Shown here in pieces: positions 8,459 through 16,563 of a stretch of DNA of 35,074 nucleotides. Source of the stretch: Bacillus sp. J37 (GTDB lineage Bacteria > Bacillota > Bacilli > Bacillales > Bacillaceae); contig NZ_JAEK01000051.1 of assembly GCF_000518865.1 (NCBI RefSeq), positions 1 to 35,074 on the forward strand, written 5' to 3'. Made by a program: the position numbers and the translations under genes. Within the stretch, counting starts at the first letter, position 1. Every line of letters starts with the position of its first letter. A model generated the notes under the pieces. The model saw only the letters and a program-made list of their open reading frames with translations. It was not told the DNA's origin and ran no database searches.

Positions 8459-8778
8459 ATGAGAAAGATCATACTATGATTTCTACTCATCGGAGGAGTA
8501 ATTGGAGCAATCTCTTATGACTTTCGATCTCTGAATAAGGAAACCAGAAATCGCAACGACAATTGAAAAAGGAAGAAAAGGTGAACAACTCGATCACGGT
8601 ATTATGTTACCAACAAAATATGATGTATCCCGTGATTCAATATGTGAAAAATAATATGAATTTCATTACAGAAGAAACCTTAAATGTAGAAGATGAAAAC
8701 GGAGAAACAGCAGATGACTCTTTAAAAACCGTTGAAATAATCTCGCCGGAAACACAATATCAATTAAGAGCTTATTAG
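8459..8778 (+). pseudogene. decayed small membrane-anchored or exported protein gene
   Basis: ATG 8459 follows AAAGGA and begins MRKIIL, then an in-frame TGA at 8477, then FLLIGGVIGAISYDFRSLNK, which reads like an N-terminal membrane segment. The apparent coding sense then moves to a second frame (IEKGRKGEQLDHGIMLPTKY, from 8562) and a third (NFITEETLNVEDENGETADD, ending at TAG 8776-8778). One stop and two frameshifts suggest a pseudogene. The third frame alone gives a 71-codon ORF from TTG 8563 without a good ribosome site. The family is not recognised. Confidence 0.35.
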
Positions 8779-8964
8779 CAATCTATTCAGATACAATGCT
8801 CATTATAAACGAAGCAACATTTTTTCTACTATCAGCTCAATCAGGGAAAATTCCAAAGGAGATTTGACATTATCGAAAAATACATCGGTTGAGTGTTGTC
8901 CAACTACTTAAAATTAATCCATTATCCTTTTTATATGATTGTATAATACTGTCTTTAAGACATA

Positions 8965-9028
8965 AGAAAATCCCCCTTTTTTGGTCAGTGTTTGTGCTGA
9001 TTCACTCATACCAAAAAGGAGGATTTTC
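8965..9028. terminator. long inverted repeat, possible bidirectional terminator
   Basis: AGAAAATCCCCCTTTTTTGGT (8965-8985) pairs with ACCAAAAAGGAGGATTTTCT (9009-9028) around a loop of about 23 nt, with one mismatch and one bulge. It lies about 65 bp past the stop of the minus-strand pdxA2-type gene, and T-rich tracts flank it on both sides. It probably ends the sugar-acid operon. Confidence 0.5.
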
Positions 9029-9091
9029 TTTTTATACTTATTAGAATTTCTCAATATTTATGTGGGGTTTTCCAGTGACCTCAACTTGTCC

Positions 9092-10090
9092 CTACCCCGC
9101 AAATTCCACAGCCTGACGAAGGGCTTCGATTAGGCTTTTTTCGTCTGCGATTCCTTTGCCGGCGATGTCGAAGGCTGTGCCGTGGTCGACGCTTGTACGG
9201 ATGATTGGCAGGCCAACTGTGATGTTGACGCCTGCGTCTAAGCCTAGTACTTTAACTGGTCCGTGTCCTTGGTCGTGGTACATAGCGACAACGACGTCGA
9301 AGTCTCCGCGAACGGTACGGAAGAATAATGTGTCTGCAGGTAGCGGACCTACTACATTGATTCCTTCTCCTTGTGCTTTTTCTACACCTGGAACGACTTT
9401 TTCGTCTTCTTCTCCGTAACCGAATAATCCATTTTCACCTGCGTGTGGATTGATTCCGCAAACAGCGATTTTCGGTGATTCAATACCTGATTTTCTCAAT
9501 GTGTCGTGCGCAAGTTTGATGACATGGTAAACACGCTCTGGGTTAATCATTTTTACTGCATCAATGATTCCGACATGTGTTGTCACGTGAATGACTTTTA
9601 GATTAGGTGCTGACAGCATCATCGAGAAGTCTTCCGTACCTGTTAAGTCTGCAAGAATTTCTGTGTGGCCAGGGTATTTATGGCCGCCTTTGTGTAACGC
9701 TTCTTTGTTTAATGGTGCTGTACAAATGGCATTGATTTTGTTTTCTTTTGCTAATTCGATTGCTTTTGCTAAATATTCAAAAGCCGCATGACCTGCTTCA
9801 GGTGACACTTGACCAATTGGCAGGTTGGCATCTAATAGATTTAAATCTAAGCAATAAACTGTACCGAAATTATATGGTAAGTTTTCAATAAGGTCAGCTG
9901 TTACAGATTCAATGATTAGCTCACTGTTTACAAAACTCTTTGCTCTTTCAAGAATTTTGCTGTCACCGATTACTAGAGGTCGGCTGATATTATACATTTC
10001 TTCACTTGCTAAACTTTTTAAAATAATCTCCGGACCAACGCCTGCTGCGTCTCCCATTGTGATTCCAACGATTGGTTTTACTTGACTCAT
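9092..10090 (-). CDS. pdxA2: PdxA2-type 4-phospho-D-threonate/erythronate dehydrogenase
   Basis: A 332-residue PdxA-family enzyme. Visible motifs are GITMGDAAGVGPE at the N-terminus, the metal-binding GHTEILA, VAMYHDQGHGPVK and the C-terminal DHGTAFDIAGKG. The form YHDQGHGPVK with the DUF1537 kinase next door points to the catabolic PdxA2 branch, which oxidises 4-phospho-D-threonate or -erythronate with NAD; decarboxylation then gives dihydroxyacetone phosphate. It is less likely to be the pyridoxal-synthesis enzyme. Its ATG overlaps the stop of the kinase gene by ATGA, indicating coupled translation. It is the last gene of the permease-kinase-dehydrogenase operon. Confidence 0.88.
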   Translation of the reverse strand: MSQVKPIVGITMGDAAGVGPEIILKSLASEEMYNISRPLVIGDSKILERAKSFVNSELIIESVTADLIENLPYNFGTVYCLDLNLLDANLPIGQVSPEAGHAAFEYLAKAIELAKENKINAICTAPLNKEALHKGGHKYPGHTEILADLTGTEDFSMMLSAPNLKVIHVTTHVGIIDAVKMINPERVYHVIKLAHDTLRKSGIESPKIAVCGINPHAGENGLFGYGEEDEKVVPGVEKAQGEGINVVGPLPADTLFFRTVRGDFDVVVAMYHDQGHGPVKVLGLDAGVNITVGLPIIRTSVDHGTAFDIAGKGIADEKSLIEALRQAVEFAG

Positions 10091-11388
10091 GCTCTCACCC
10101 TTCTTTTGTTTGCCATGTATTTGACTACATTGACTAATGATTGTTCATGTCCAAATCCACCAGCTTTTGTAACCGCCCAATAGCTGCGATTCTCACTTCT
10201 TAAGCGACCAAACGGAAGACCTGGTTCTACTTCAGAGTAAAGCTCCATTTCTGAAATGGCTAATTCCGAGCAGACTGCCTTTGCTGTATCTCCACCTGTC
10301 AGAACTAAACCTTGAATAGAGGCGCAATTTCCTAAAAGACCTTTTGCAATCTGTCCCAGTCCTCTTGATATCGCTTCACTTACTTCCGTTAAATTTAAAC
10401 CAAGCGCTTCTCCTGCTTCCTTCGCAGAAACACGATTTTCCTCAGAAGCCTCTACATATAAAACATAGTGTTCGTATTCTGAATGTTGGTTTAGTTGATC
10501 CATATAGTGGTCTAATTCAAACGTATTTTCCACTAAAGTCGCAGGATCTACTTCCATAAAGAAAGAATTTTGCAGAGATTCTATTTTGCACAATTGTTCT
10601 TTCGTCACTTGAGATAAGCTGCCTGAAACGATTAACGTCTTTTCAATTTTGATTTCTTCCTGATTTTCTTCATTAGAATGTGTTAACTGAAGCGCATCTG
10701 GTAAATACTCAATTATTCCGGCAGAACCGGCCCAGACTGTTTTCTTATTCAGGCTAGAAAAAATGTCGCAAATTCTTTGTAGATCTTCTTCTGTTTCACT
10801 ATCACACACAAACCATGTTACCCCTTGATTAAGGATCGTCGTAATGATTTGGTTTAGTTCTTCTATAGATTGTCCCAGCATACGTTTATCAACTAAGGCA
10901 ATTTTACGATCTTGATATTGCGTTAATAATTCCGGTATAAACGCTTCTGTTACCGGTGTTTTCGGATCCTTCGAAAACTCCGTATCCGTGATTAACACAC
11001 CATTTACATAATGATTTCCATCAATAGTTTGACGTTTCATTTTTGGAAAAGCGGGCGCAATCACGACCACTTCAGGCTGATACACCTGTTCAACAGCAGA
11101 TAATTCAGCCGCAATATTTCCTCTTAATGTTGAATCAACCTTTTTATATACATGCTGATAGCTTTCCTTTTGAAGGTATAAAGCAGCTTGATATGCTGCT
11201 TTATACGCTTCTTCCTGCTTCTTCGCGCGACTATCTGTATCAACGATTAACACATCAGGCTTTTTCGTTAAAGTTGATGTTTCAAAATCAAATACAACCG
11301 TCGATGACAAATGTTTTTTCGCTAATTGTACACCTGAATCGTTCGCACCTGTTAAATCATCAGATATAATGCCAATTCTTTTCTCCAC
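10087..11388 (-). CDS. dtnK: four-carbon acid sugar kinase (DUF1537/OtnK family), D-threonate kinase type
   Basis: About 433 residues with the two-domain plan of DUF1537 kinases. The N-terminal motif IGIISDDLTGANDSGVQLA is substrate-binding, KKVDSTLRGN lies near residue 100, SGSLSQVT begins the C-terminal part, and GGDTAKAVC lies near the end in the nucleotide-binding domain. It would phosphorylate D-threonate or D-erythronate on O4 to feed the PdxA2 enzyme; sequence alone does not separate these substrates. GTG 11397 is the longest start, but GTG 11388 has TAAGGG at about 10 nt, overlapping the stop codon of the permease gene, so I prefer it. Confidence 0.83.
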   Translation of the reverse strand: MEKRIGIISDDLTGANDSGVQLAKKHLSSTVVFDFETSTLTKKPDVLIVDTDSRAKKQEEAYKAAYQAALYLQKESYQHVYKKVDSTLRGNIAAELSAVEQVYQPEVVVIAPAFPKMKRQTIDGNHYVNGVLITDTEFSKDPKTPVTEAFIPELLTQYQDRKIALVDKRMLGQSIEELNQIITTILNQGVTWFVCDSETEEDLQRICDIFSSLNKKTVWAGSAGIIEYLPDALQLTHSNEENQEEIKIEKTLIVSGSLSQVTKEQLCKIESLQNSFFMEVDPATLVENTFELDHYMDQLNQHSEYEHYVLYVEASEENRVSAKEAGEALGLNLTEVSEAISRGLGQIAKGLLGNCASIQGLVLTGGDTAKAVCSELAISEMELYSEVEPGLPFGRLRSENRSYWAVTKAGGFGHEQSLVNVVKYMANKRRVRA

Positions 11389-11401
11389 TCTTATCACACC
11401 C

Positions 11402-12397
11402 TTAGACGTTTGCTTCTTTTACGTCTTCTTGTTGTTCAAATTTATAGCCCTTTTTCTCTAATCGTTTCACCAGGAACCCTACATAAATTGGTAGTAAAAT
11501 AGCTGTTGTCACCACTGAAGCTGCAACCTGTACTGTCGCAATGTCGACAACTGATGCAAAACTCGCATTTGCCGCTGCGATCGCAGCCGGTGTCGCTACT
11601 GCGTTTCCTGCTGTTGATCCTTCCGCAGCTCCAACGATTGGATTCCATTTTAATGCTTTAAATACGAAATAACCTGCAGAACCTGTCACAAATACTGTTA
11701 ATAGACCAAGGATGATTCCCGATAATCCACCTTCAAGGATGGCGCCAAAATCAATTCCCATCCCTAATGCAAATGCGAAGAATGGAATTAACATTGAGCT
11801 ACCTTTATCTAAGAACGTACGCATTTCTTCATCAAGGTTACCTAATACCATACCAACTAAAATCGGCAGTAACACTGATATAAATGAAGTTAATGAGAAC
11901 ATACCATCTACAAAGCCCATTGCTCCGAAAATAGATAGCGCAATCATTGTTAAGAAAGGACCATCATTAAGTGCTAAAAGTGAATATGCCGCACGATCTT
12001 CTTTACTTCCGTACTGACCAACTAATGCAACGAATAATCCGCCATTACTATTTGTCATGGCTGCGATAACAGCGATTGGCGCTAAACCTAACCATAATCC
12101 ATTATCACCAGCCAATAAGTAAGCGATTAATCCAAATACCGCACCTACTGCCCATTTCGTTGCTAAAAGCGTCGCCCCTTTACCAACTGACACACCAAAA
12201 GATTTCACGTTAATTTGCGCACCTGTACATAAAAGGAAAAGGGCAATCAATGTACTCGCACCGTCTACAAATAGTGCTTGAGTAAAGTTACCAATCCGTA
12301 ATAAGTCCGGGAAAAATGTATTTATTAATGCTGCAATTAACAACGGTACAACCATCATACCGCCAGGAATTCGATCTAAAGTTGCTTTTATCTTCAT
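11402..12397 (-). CDS. kdgT: KdgT-type 2-keto-3-deoxygluconate permease family transporter
   Basis: A 331-residue, highly hydrophobic protein beginning MKIKATLDRIPGGMMVVPLL, with about ten membrane segments. The conserved GIDFGAILEGG and AEGSTAGNAVATPAAIAAAN fit the KdgT family of sugar-acid/proton symporters. In this operon it probably imports the four-carbon sugar acid rather than 2-keto-3-deoxygluconate, an inference from its neighbours. It is the first gene of the operon. The start ATG has AAAAGGAG about 10 nt upstream. Promoter, operator-like repeats and a cre-like site precede it. Confidence 0.87.
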   Translation of the reverse strand: MKIKATLDRIPGGMMVVPLLIAALINTFFPDLLRIGNFTQALFVDGASTLIALFLLCTGAQINVKSFGVSVGKGATLLATKWAVGAVFGLIAYLLAGDNGLWLGLAPIAVIAAMTNSNGGLFVALVGQYGSKEDRAAYSLLALNDGPFLTMIALSIFGAMGFVDGMFSLTSFISVLLPILVGMVLGNLDEEMRTFLDKGSSMLIPFFAFALGMGIDFGAILEGGLSGIILGLLTVFVTGSAGYFVFKALKWNPIVGAAEGSTAGNAVATPAAIAAANASFASVVDIATVQVAASVVTTAILLPIYVGFLVKRLEKKGYKFEQQEDVKEANV

Positions 12398-12449
12398 AAT
12401 TGTAACACTCCTTTTATAATTGTTTCAATATTAAACACTAAATATATTT

Positions 12450-12463
12450 AGTAATCGGTTACA
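12450..12463 (-). promoter_or_regulatory. candidate cre (CcpA catabolite repression) site
   Basis: On the minus strand the sequence is TGTAACCGATTACT. It fits 13 of 14 positions of the cre consensus TGWAANCGNTNWCA; only the last base differs. It lies just downstream of the proposed -10 box, over the likely transcription start, a position where CcpA represses. That makes glucose repression of the sugar-acid operon likely. Confidence 0.6.
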
Positions 12464-12469
12464 AGGATT

Positions 12470-12498
12470 ATTGTAATGGCTTACACAATATTTTGCAA
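12470..12498 (-). promoter_or_regulatory. candidate sigma-A promoter of the kdgT-kinase-pdxA2 operon
   Basis: The -35 box is TTGCAA (12493-12498) and the -10 box TACAAT (12470-12475), with exactly 17 bp between them. They match 4/6 and 5/6 consensus positions. No GG-N10-GC (sigma-54) pair is visible in the intergenic region, although the neighbouring regulator is related to sigma-54 activators. The -35 lies inside one of two GTTGCAAAAT repeats. Confidence 0.5.
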
Positions 12499-12531
12499 CA
12501 CATTAAATATAAAATGTTGTATTTTGCAACA
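12490..12531. promoter_or_regulatory. paired operator-like sites for the PrpR_N-type regulator
   Basis: TGTTGTATTTTGCAACA (12515-12531) is a near-palindrome with TGTTG/CAACA arms. Its right part recurs as ATTTTGCAACA at 12490-12500. The two copies are 31 bp apart, about three helical turns, on one face of the DNA; the second overlaps the -35 box. Fis-type HTH regulators bind such inverted sites. Confidence 0.5.
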
Positions 12532-12570
12532 AATAAAAAAGCAAGCTGAACAGTTATTGTTTCAGCTTGC
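12530..12570 (-). terminator. intrinsic terminator overlapping the end of the regulator gene
   Basis: GCAAGCTGAA and TTCAGCTTGC (12541-12550 and 12561-12570) form a 10-bp stem with a 10-nt loop. On the minus strand TTTTTTATTTG follows. The regulator's TAA (12554-12556) lies in the loop, and its last codons form the 5' arm. It isolates the regulator from the permease operon downstream. Confidence 0.8.
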
Positions 12571-14254
12571 GCCATAAAGTCGATCGATTAATTCCTAACC
12601 GCTCTGCAACTCTTGTTTGATTATGATTTTCTTCTTCCATAATATGCTCAATAATCCGTTTTTCTATTGTCTCCAATGTACCAGAAAGAAATTCCTTATC
12701 CACTGTATTTGCTTCTTCTTTTTGCTCCTCAACATGTTGCTGTAGAAGTTTTTTTCCTAGAACATATCCCTTTTCTTCTAAAACAGCTGAGTGAAGAATC
12801 GACCGAAGCTGTGCGACATTTCCAGGCCAGGAATATTCCTCTAACAGTTCCATCGCATCTTCTTTCATTTTAATGACTGATGTTCCGATTTGACCGTGAA
12901 AAGCAGCGATAAAATAGGTCGTTAGCGGTCTAATGTCATCTTTACGGTCTTTTAGAGATGGGATTTGTACTCTTACTAGCTCAGTGTCGTAGATGAGAGA
13001 ATGAGGAATTTCCTCTTCATTTGTAAGAGCCAGGACAATTGTTAGGTTTTCCATTTTTAAATGACCCAACATTGTCGTTAGCTTTTTCATCTCTTTTGGT
13101 GATAATGCTTCTATTTCATTTATATAAAGTGTCCGTATATCACGATCTATTCCATGTTCAAGCAGTAACAGACTTTCAGCCGTTATACTTGAATAAAGTC
13201 CCTGACCGTTGTTTTTCTTATAATGAATGTACTGAGAGAGAAGCTTCTTTCCTGTTCCTTCACTTCCAATAAGAAGCCATTGATCATGATTTGCGTTTTT
13301 TTCAATGAGATTCATACACCTTTTCATGGCTTGACTGTTTGAAATGATCATCGGCTGCTGTGAAACGGTTTCAACATGGATGTTTTGTTGATGAGTATTT
13401 TGAGTAGTGACCAAAGAGTACTGAAATACATAATATTCTTGAGCTTCAATCACTTTCTTCTTTACAGATTGTTTTACCATTTGCTGCTCACTTGCTTTAA
13501 AGATACTCACATCATGATTTAGGTTGTTTTTTTCCTGAATGTATTCATGCAGTTTGTTTAGTGGTAGTGGACACTCTTTAAAATCAGTCCAGTGCTGATA
13601 GGCAATGTTACCATCACGTGATAGGACGATGATGTTTGAGGATGCTTCCACTAAAAGTGAACGAAGTAAAATAATCTCCTGCTGCTGTTTTTGATGCAGA
13701 CGATAAATAGACTTCGCCTTATGAAACGCCTCAAAAATCGCTTCCCGACCGGACTGAATCAGAATCCCTTCCAAATGATGCTTTGTCGCCGCATCCATGG
13801 TAATGACATCACCCATGATGAGTTCATAACCCTTTTGTTTAAGATTTTTAACCAGGCCATCAACCTCTTTCGCTTTTTCAACGGTGAACACATCAATTTG
13901 GATATCAAGTAAGTCCGTAATCGCCTTCGCACCTAGAGTTATATTCGAAAAGCCAACAATTGCTTTTTTACCCGGAAAGTCATTCGCAAGCGTCAACACC
14001 CTAAGCATGTCATAGCCTGACACATGAATATCAATAACCGGAATATTCACCACATCTTCAATTAGCTTGGACGTACCACCACGGCTGATGATCACATCAA
14101 ATCCCTCATCCTCCGCTTCCCTCGCAACCGGAATGGCTTCCTGAAGATTCGCAACCTTCATATATAAATCAAGCTCCTGCTCCTCCTGCCGACAATCTTC
14201 AATTAAATGACTCATCGCCGGATAAGGGGCAATAACTAATGTTTTAATTCTCAT
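12554..14254 (-). CDS. PrpR_N-type transcription regulator with degenerate sigma-54 AAA+ domain and Fis-type HTH
   Basis: Residues 1-175 match the PrpR N-terminal sensor domain (ISRGGTSKLI at about 57-66, IPVIDIHVSGYD). A PAS-like linker follows (about 190-285), then an AAA+ domain and a Fis-type HTH at 545-566 (NQTRVAERLGINRSTLWRKL). The AAA+ domain keeps Walker A (GSEGTGKK, 330-337) and WPGNV (476-480), but the stretch holding the ESELFG and GAFTGA motifs is missing, and Walker B reads LYINEI, with Asn for the usual Asp. GAFTGA contacts sigma-54, so this protein probably does not activate sigma-54 promoters; E. coli TyrR is a precedent. It should control the adjacent sugar-acid operon, with a four-carbon acid or phosphate as ligand (inferred). 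Confidence 0.83.
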   Translation of the reverse strand: MRIKTLVIAPYPAMSHLIEDCRQEEQELDLYMKVANLQEAIPVAREAEDEGFDVIISRGGTSKLIEDVVNIPVIDIHVSGYDMLRVLTLANDFPGKKAIVGFSNITLGAKAITDLLDIQIDVFTVEKAKEVDGLVKNLKQKGYELIMGDVITMDAATKHHLEGILIQSGREAIFEAFHKAKSIYRLHQKQQQEIILLRSLLVEASSNIIVLSRDGNIAYQHWTDFKECPLPLNKLHEYIQEKNNLNHDVSIFKASEQQMVKQSVKKKVIEAQEYYVFQYSLVTTQNTHQQNIHVETVSQQPMIISNSQAMKRCMNLIEKNANHDQWLLIGSEGTGKKLLSQYIHYKKNNGQGLYSSITAESLLLLEHGIDRDIRTLYINEIEALSPKEMKKLTTMLGHLKMENLTIVLALTNEEEIPHSLIYDTELVRVQIPSLKDRKDDIRPLTTYFIAAFHGQIGTSVIKMKEDAMELLEEYSWPGNVAQLRSILHSAVLEEKGYVLGKKLLQQHVEEQKEEANTVDKEFLSGTLETIEKRIIEHIMEEENHNQTRVAERLGINRSTLWRKLKQ

Positions 14255-14336
14255 TTGATTTGATCACACCTGTTTTCGTAATTGGGATGGAGGTCTCGCT
14301 GGTGGCGGGGTCCCTCGTTGTTGGCGGGGTCCCTTG

Positions 14337-14487
14337 GTGGGACACGGGGACAGGTCCCTTGTCCCGCCTTCTTTTTAAGTTGTACCTATGTATGTTTTAA
14401 CACCCGTTACTTTAATTTACTTTCTCTTCCTCTTACACTCTAACTCATTACCTTCAAGTGGGTCAATGAACCTGTCCCTCTGTCCCA
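14337..14487. repeat. paired REP-like element, copy 2, with flanking short direct repeat
   Basis: The left end GGGGACAGGTCCCTTGTCCC (14347-14366, after GTGGGACAC) and the right end GTGGGTCAATGAACCTGTCC CTCTGTCCC (14458-14486) face each other across about 90 bp. Just outside, TGGCGGGGTCCCT occurs twice (14303-14315 and 14322-14334). It lies in the gap downstream of the pRiA4b-family gene and upstream of the regulator start. Confidence 0.75.
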
Positions 14488-14530
14488 AAGGCCCAGGCAT
14501 ATTGAGTGTGTACGATTGCCATTCATCCTT

Positions 14531-15613
14531 CTACCTATCTTTCATCATCCTGTTTATCTTCTCAATATCAAACTCTTCATACCCCTGCATTATCCCCCAT
14601 TGAACTGTATGCTTATAATCCTGATGCTCGGGATTTGCTAGAATGGAGAGGAATTCCGTGTAACCGGGAACCCCACCTACATCTTCCGGAGGAGCGTTTC
14701 CTTCTCCGTCAACGCATTGTGGATGATAGTCATGATACTCATTTATTACCTTCTCAACTTCAATTTCGTGCTTCCAATCATCGCCAAAATCATAAGTGTA
14801 TGTCAAAGTTTTATATGCAGGCATATACTCTGATAGCTTTATACCTTTTTCATGCTTCATTTCGGTTTGTTTTGGATATGTTAAGGCTTTTTCAACACTT
14901 ACAAGATTGATCGTTGGTTCTGCGTCGGCGTTGTAAATAATAAATTCATGCAGGTGATTATTTTTCCATCCAAAGGTTGATTGAAGAATTTTATGCAAAT
15001 CATGAAATGTCCGATTAACTGGAACGATGATTCGACGCCAAACTTGGTGATCTTCGAGCTTTAGTGCCACTTTTAGTTGTACCGCCTTCGTCTCAAAAAT
15101 AGGCTGACCTGAAAATATCTCAAGTTGTTTATACATCTCTTCATTCGGATAAATATATTTATTTTTCCCGTCACCAACTAAACTCCGGCTAACACGTTTA
15201 CTTAACTCTGAATTAATGACAGATTCTTGATTCAAGTAGTCTAGAAAATAAAATGTTGTTTCACATGCCTTGTTCAATCTTGCCACCGAAGTACGGTCCT
15301 TCGTTTTCGAATAGGTGAAATCCATTGATTGAGTTAAAAACTGCTCAATTACTTCTTTTTTAACTCCTTCTGCTTCAAATGTTTCGCGGATCGCATTCAC
15401 AATGAGCTGATCAAAATACTTATAATCCTTTGCCTTTAGGCCATGCAGGACTATGATATATCTAGAAAGATCATGAATGAGTACAATCGTTTTTCTACGA
15501 TTTACAAGAATAAAATGGGCATGCCATGAGAAAAGTGGATTCTGCTCTTTGATTGGCTCGTGAGGCTTTATTTTAAGTTGCTCTAACAGTTTTTTTGTAC
15601 ATTGAATGAGCAT
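14531..15613 (-). CDS. DUF6933-like plus plasmid pRiA4b ORF-3 family protein
   Basis: A 360-residue cytoplasmic protein. Residues 1-110 (MLIQCTKKLLEQL, then HAHFILVNRRKTIVLIHD) resemble the DUF6933 domain. Residues about 175-355 carry the pRiA4b ORF-3 (IS1096 TnpR-like) domain: QVWRRIIVPVNRTFHDLHKI, GWKNNHLHEF, YTYDFGDDWKHEIEVE and PPEDVGGVPGY. The domain's role is unknown; it is common beside mobile DNA but encodes no recombinase. ATG 15613 has AGGAG at 10 nt. A TATAAT box (15656-15661, minus strand) lies upstream, with no good -35. No operon partner is seen. Confidence 0.8.
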   Translation of the reverse strand: MLIQCTKKLLEQLKIKPHEPIKEQNPLFSWHAHFILVNRRKTIVLIHDLSRYIIVLHGLKAKDYKYFDQLIVNAIRETFEAEGVKKEVIEQFLTQSMDFTYSKTKDRTSVARLNKACETTFYFLDYLNQESVINSELSKRVSRSLVGDGKNKYIYPNEEMYKQLEIFSGQPIFETKAVQLKVALKLEDHQVWRRIIVPVNRTFHDLHKILQSTFGWKNNHLHEFIIYNADAEPTINLVSVEKALTYPKQTEMKHEKGIKLSEYMPAYKTLTYTYDFGDDWKHEIEVEKVINEYHDYHPQCVDGEGNAPPEDVGGVPGYTEFLSILANPEHQDYKHTVQWGIMQGYEEFDIEKINRMMKDR

Positions 15614-15729
15614 ATTCGCAAATCTCCTAATTCGAGTATTTTGATAGATGCTTTGATTATAAATGAACCTAAAGAGAATTAAAATGCAAGAGATTCTTCA
15701 GAGTAAATTTGTCATAATTCCCCTTCAAC

Positions 15730-16563
15730 CTAGTGGGACGAGGAACCTGTCCCCGTGACCCAGTCATGTAGTTCCCAAAATAGGTTGCTTTTGTTTTCTT
15801 GGCGTAGTTTTAGGGTGAAGGTTTCGTGTAGGATACGGTAGAAGTATCCTTCGAATGTGGTGTGAATTTTTCCTCTCTTTTTTGCAAAGACTGTTTGTTT
15901 GAAGGCACTGATGATGCAGTCCATAAAATCTTCGATTGTTTTGCCGTGATCGAATTTGTTATAGACGATCATGACTCGGTTCCATAGGTTATATATATCG
16001 ATAGCGTTTAAAAATGGTTGTGCGGTTTTTTTGAATTCCTCCGGGATAGATTCTGGTAGATAGCTGAAGTCTAATTCTTGTAGTGTTGGTTCACATGCTT
16101 CTCTTACGTTAGTTCGTTCTTTTGTTTTTTTCTCACAGAGTGAGCTTTGTTTATTCTCTGTTTTATTAGGAGTGACAGGTGCAGTGACACTCTTGGGTGA
16201 CATGGTAGTTTTCATAGAATCGATGGTTTCAAACGTCTGAATGATTAAAAGGTTTACTCCCTGTTTTCCATTCATTCTTTTTGTCGGAATTTTTTTAATG
16301 ATTCCTCGCTCTTCTAACAATTTCACAGCACGAATGACCGTACGTTTACTCAAACCCACTTGCTCAGCAATATAATCATATTTAGCAAAAGAAACTCCGA
16401 CAACTTTGACCGAATGCTTCCAAATAAGATGAAGAACAGCTAAAGTTCCCTCAGATAACTCAGCCTTATGTTTATATAAAAATCCACGAACTGACTTGTC
16501 CATTTCTTCAAATGTTATAAATGATTGATATTTTTGGATTGTGTCGTAATTTAGTTTTTCCAC
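15730..16563 (-). CDS. HTH_36-type winged-helix protein, C-terminus encoded by a repeat
   Basis: A 277-residue protein. Residues about 36-110 form a winged helix (TLAVLHLIWKHSVKVVGV, then LSKRTVIRAVKLLEERGIIK), as in HTH_36 proteins related to plasmid and phage replication initiators and regulators. A Ser/Thr/Lys-rich linker (about 118-155) and a helical C-terminal region follow. GTG 16563 has GGGAG at 8 nt. The last residues, WVTGTGSSSH and the stop, are encoded by a single copy of the REP-like repeat (15733-15760), so the original C-terminus was probably replaced when the repeat arrived. Function is unknown; it may be a chromosomal replication- or mobile-element-derived regulator. Confidence 0.72.
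   Translation of the reverse strand: MEKLNYDTIQKYQSFITFEEMDKSVRGFLYKHKAELSEGTLAVLHLIWKHSVKVVGVSFAKYDYIAEQVGLSKRTVIRAVKLLEERGIIKKIPTKRMNGKQGVNLLIIQTFETIDSMKTTMSPKSVTAPVTPNKTENKQSSLCEKKTKERTNVREACEPTLQELDFSYLPESIPEEFKKTAQPFLNAIDIYNLWNRVMIVYNKFDHGKTIEDFMDCIISAFKQTVFAKKRGKIHTTFEGYFYRILHETFTLKLRQENKSNLFWELHDWVTGTGSSSH
15733..15760. repeat. single REP-like end inside a coding region
   Basis: GTGGGACGAGGAACCTGTCC CCGTGACC matches the right end of the paired elements. It encodes the C-terminus and part of the stop codon of the HTH_36 gene on the minus strand. Confidence 0.75.

Noticed and set aside
9062-9100. Possible degenerate REP-like end (GACCTCAACTTGTCCCTA) at the pdxA2 stop codon
   Set aside because: Only partial agreement with the repeat core; could be chance.
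9156-9419. 87-aa plus-strand ORF inside the pdxA2 gene
   Set aside because: It is antisense to a well-conserved enzyme and has no ribosome site or family resemblance.
12398-12553. Sigma-54 promoter expected from the PrpR-like regulator
   Set aside because: No GG-N10-GC pair at suitable spacing is present on the relevant strand.
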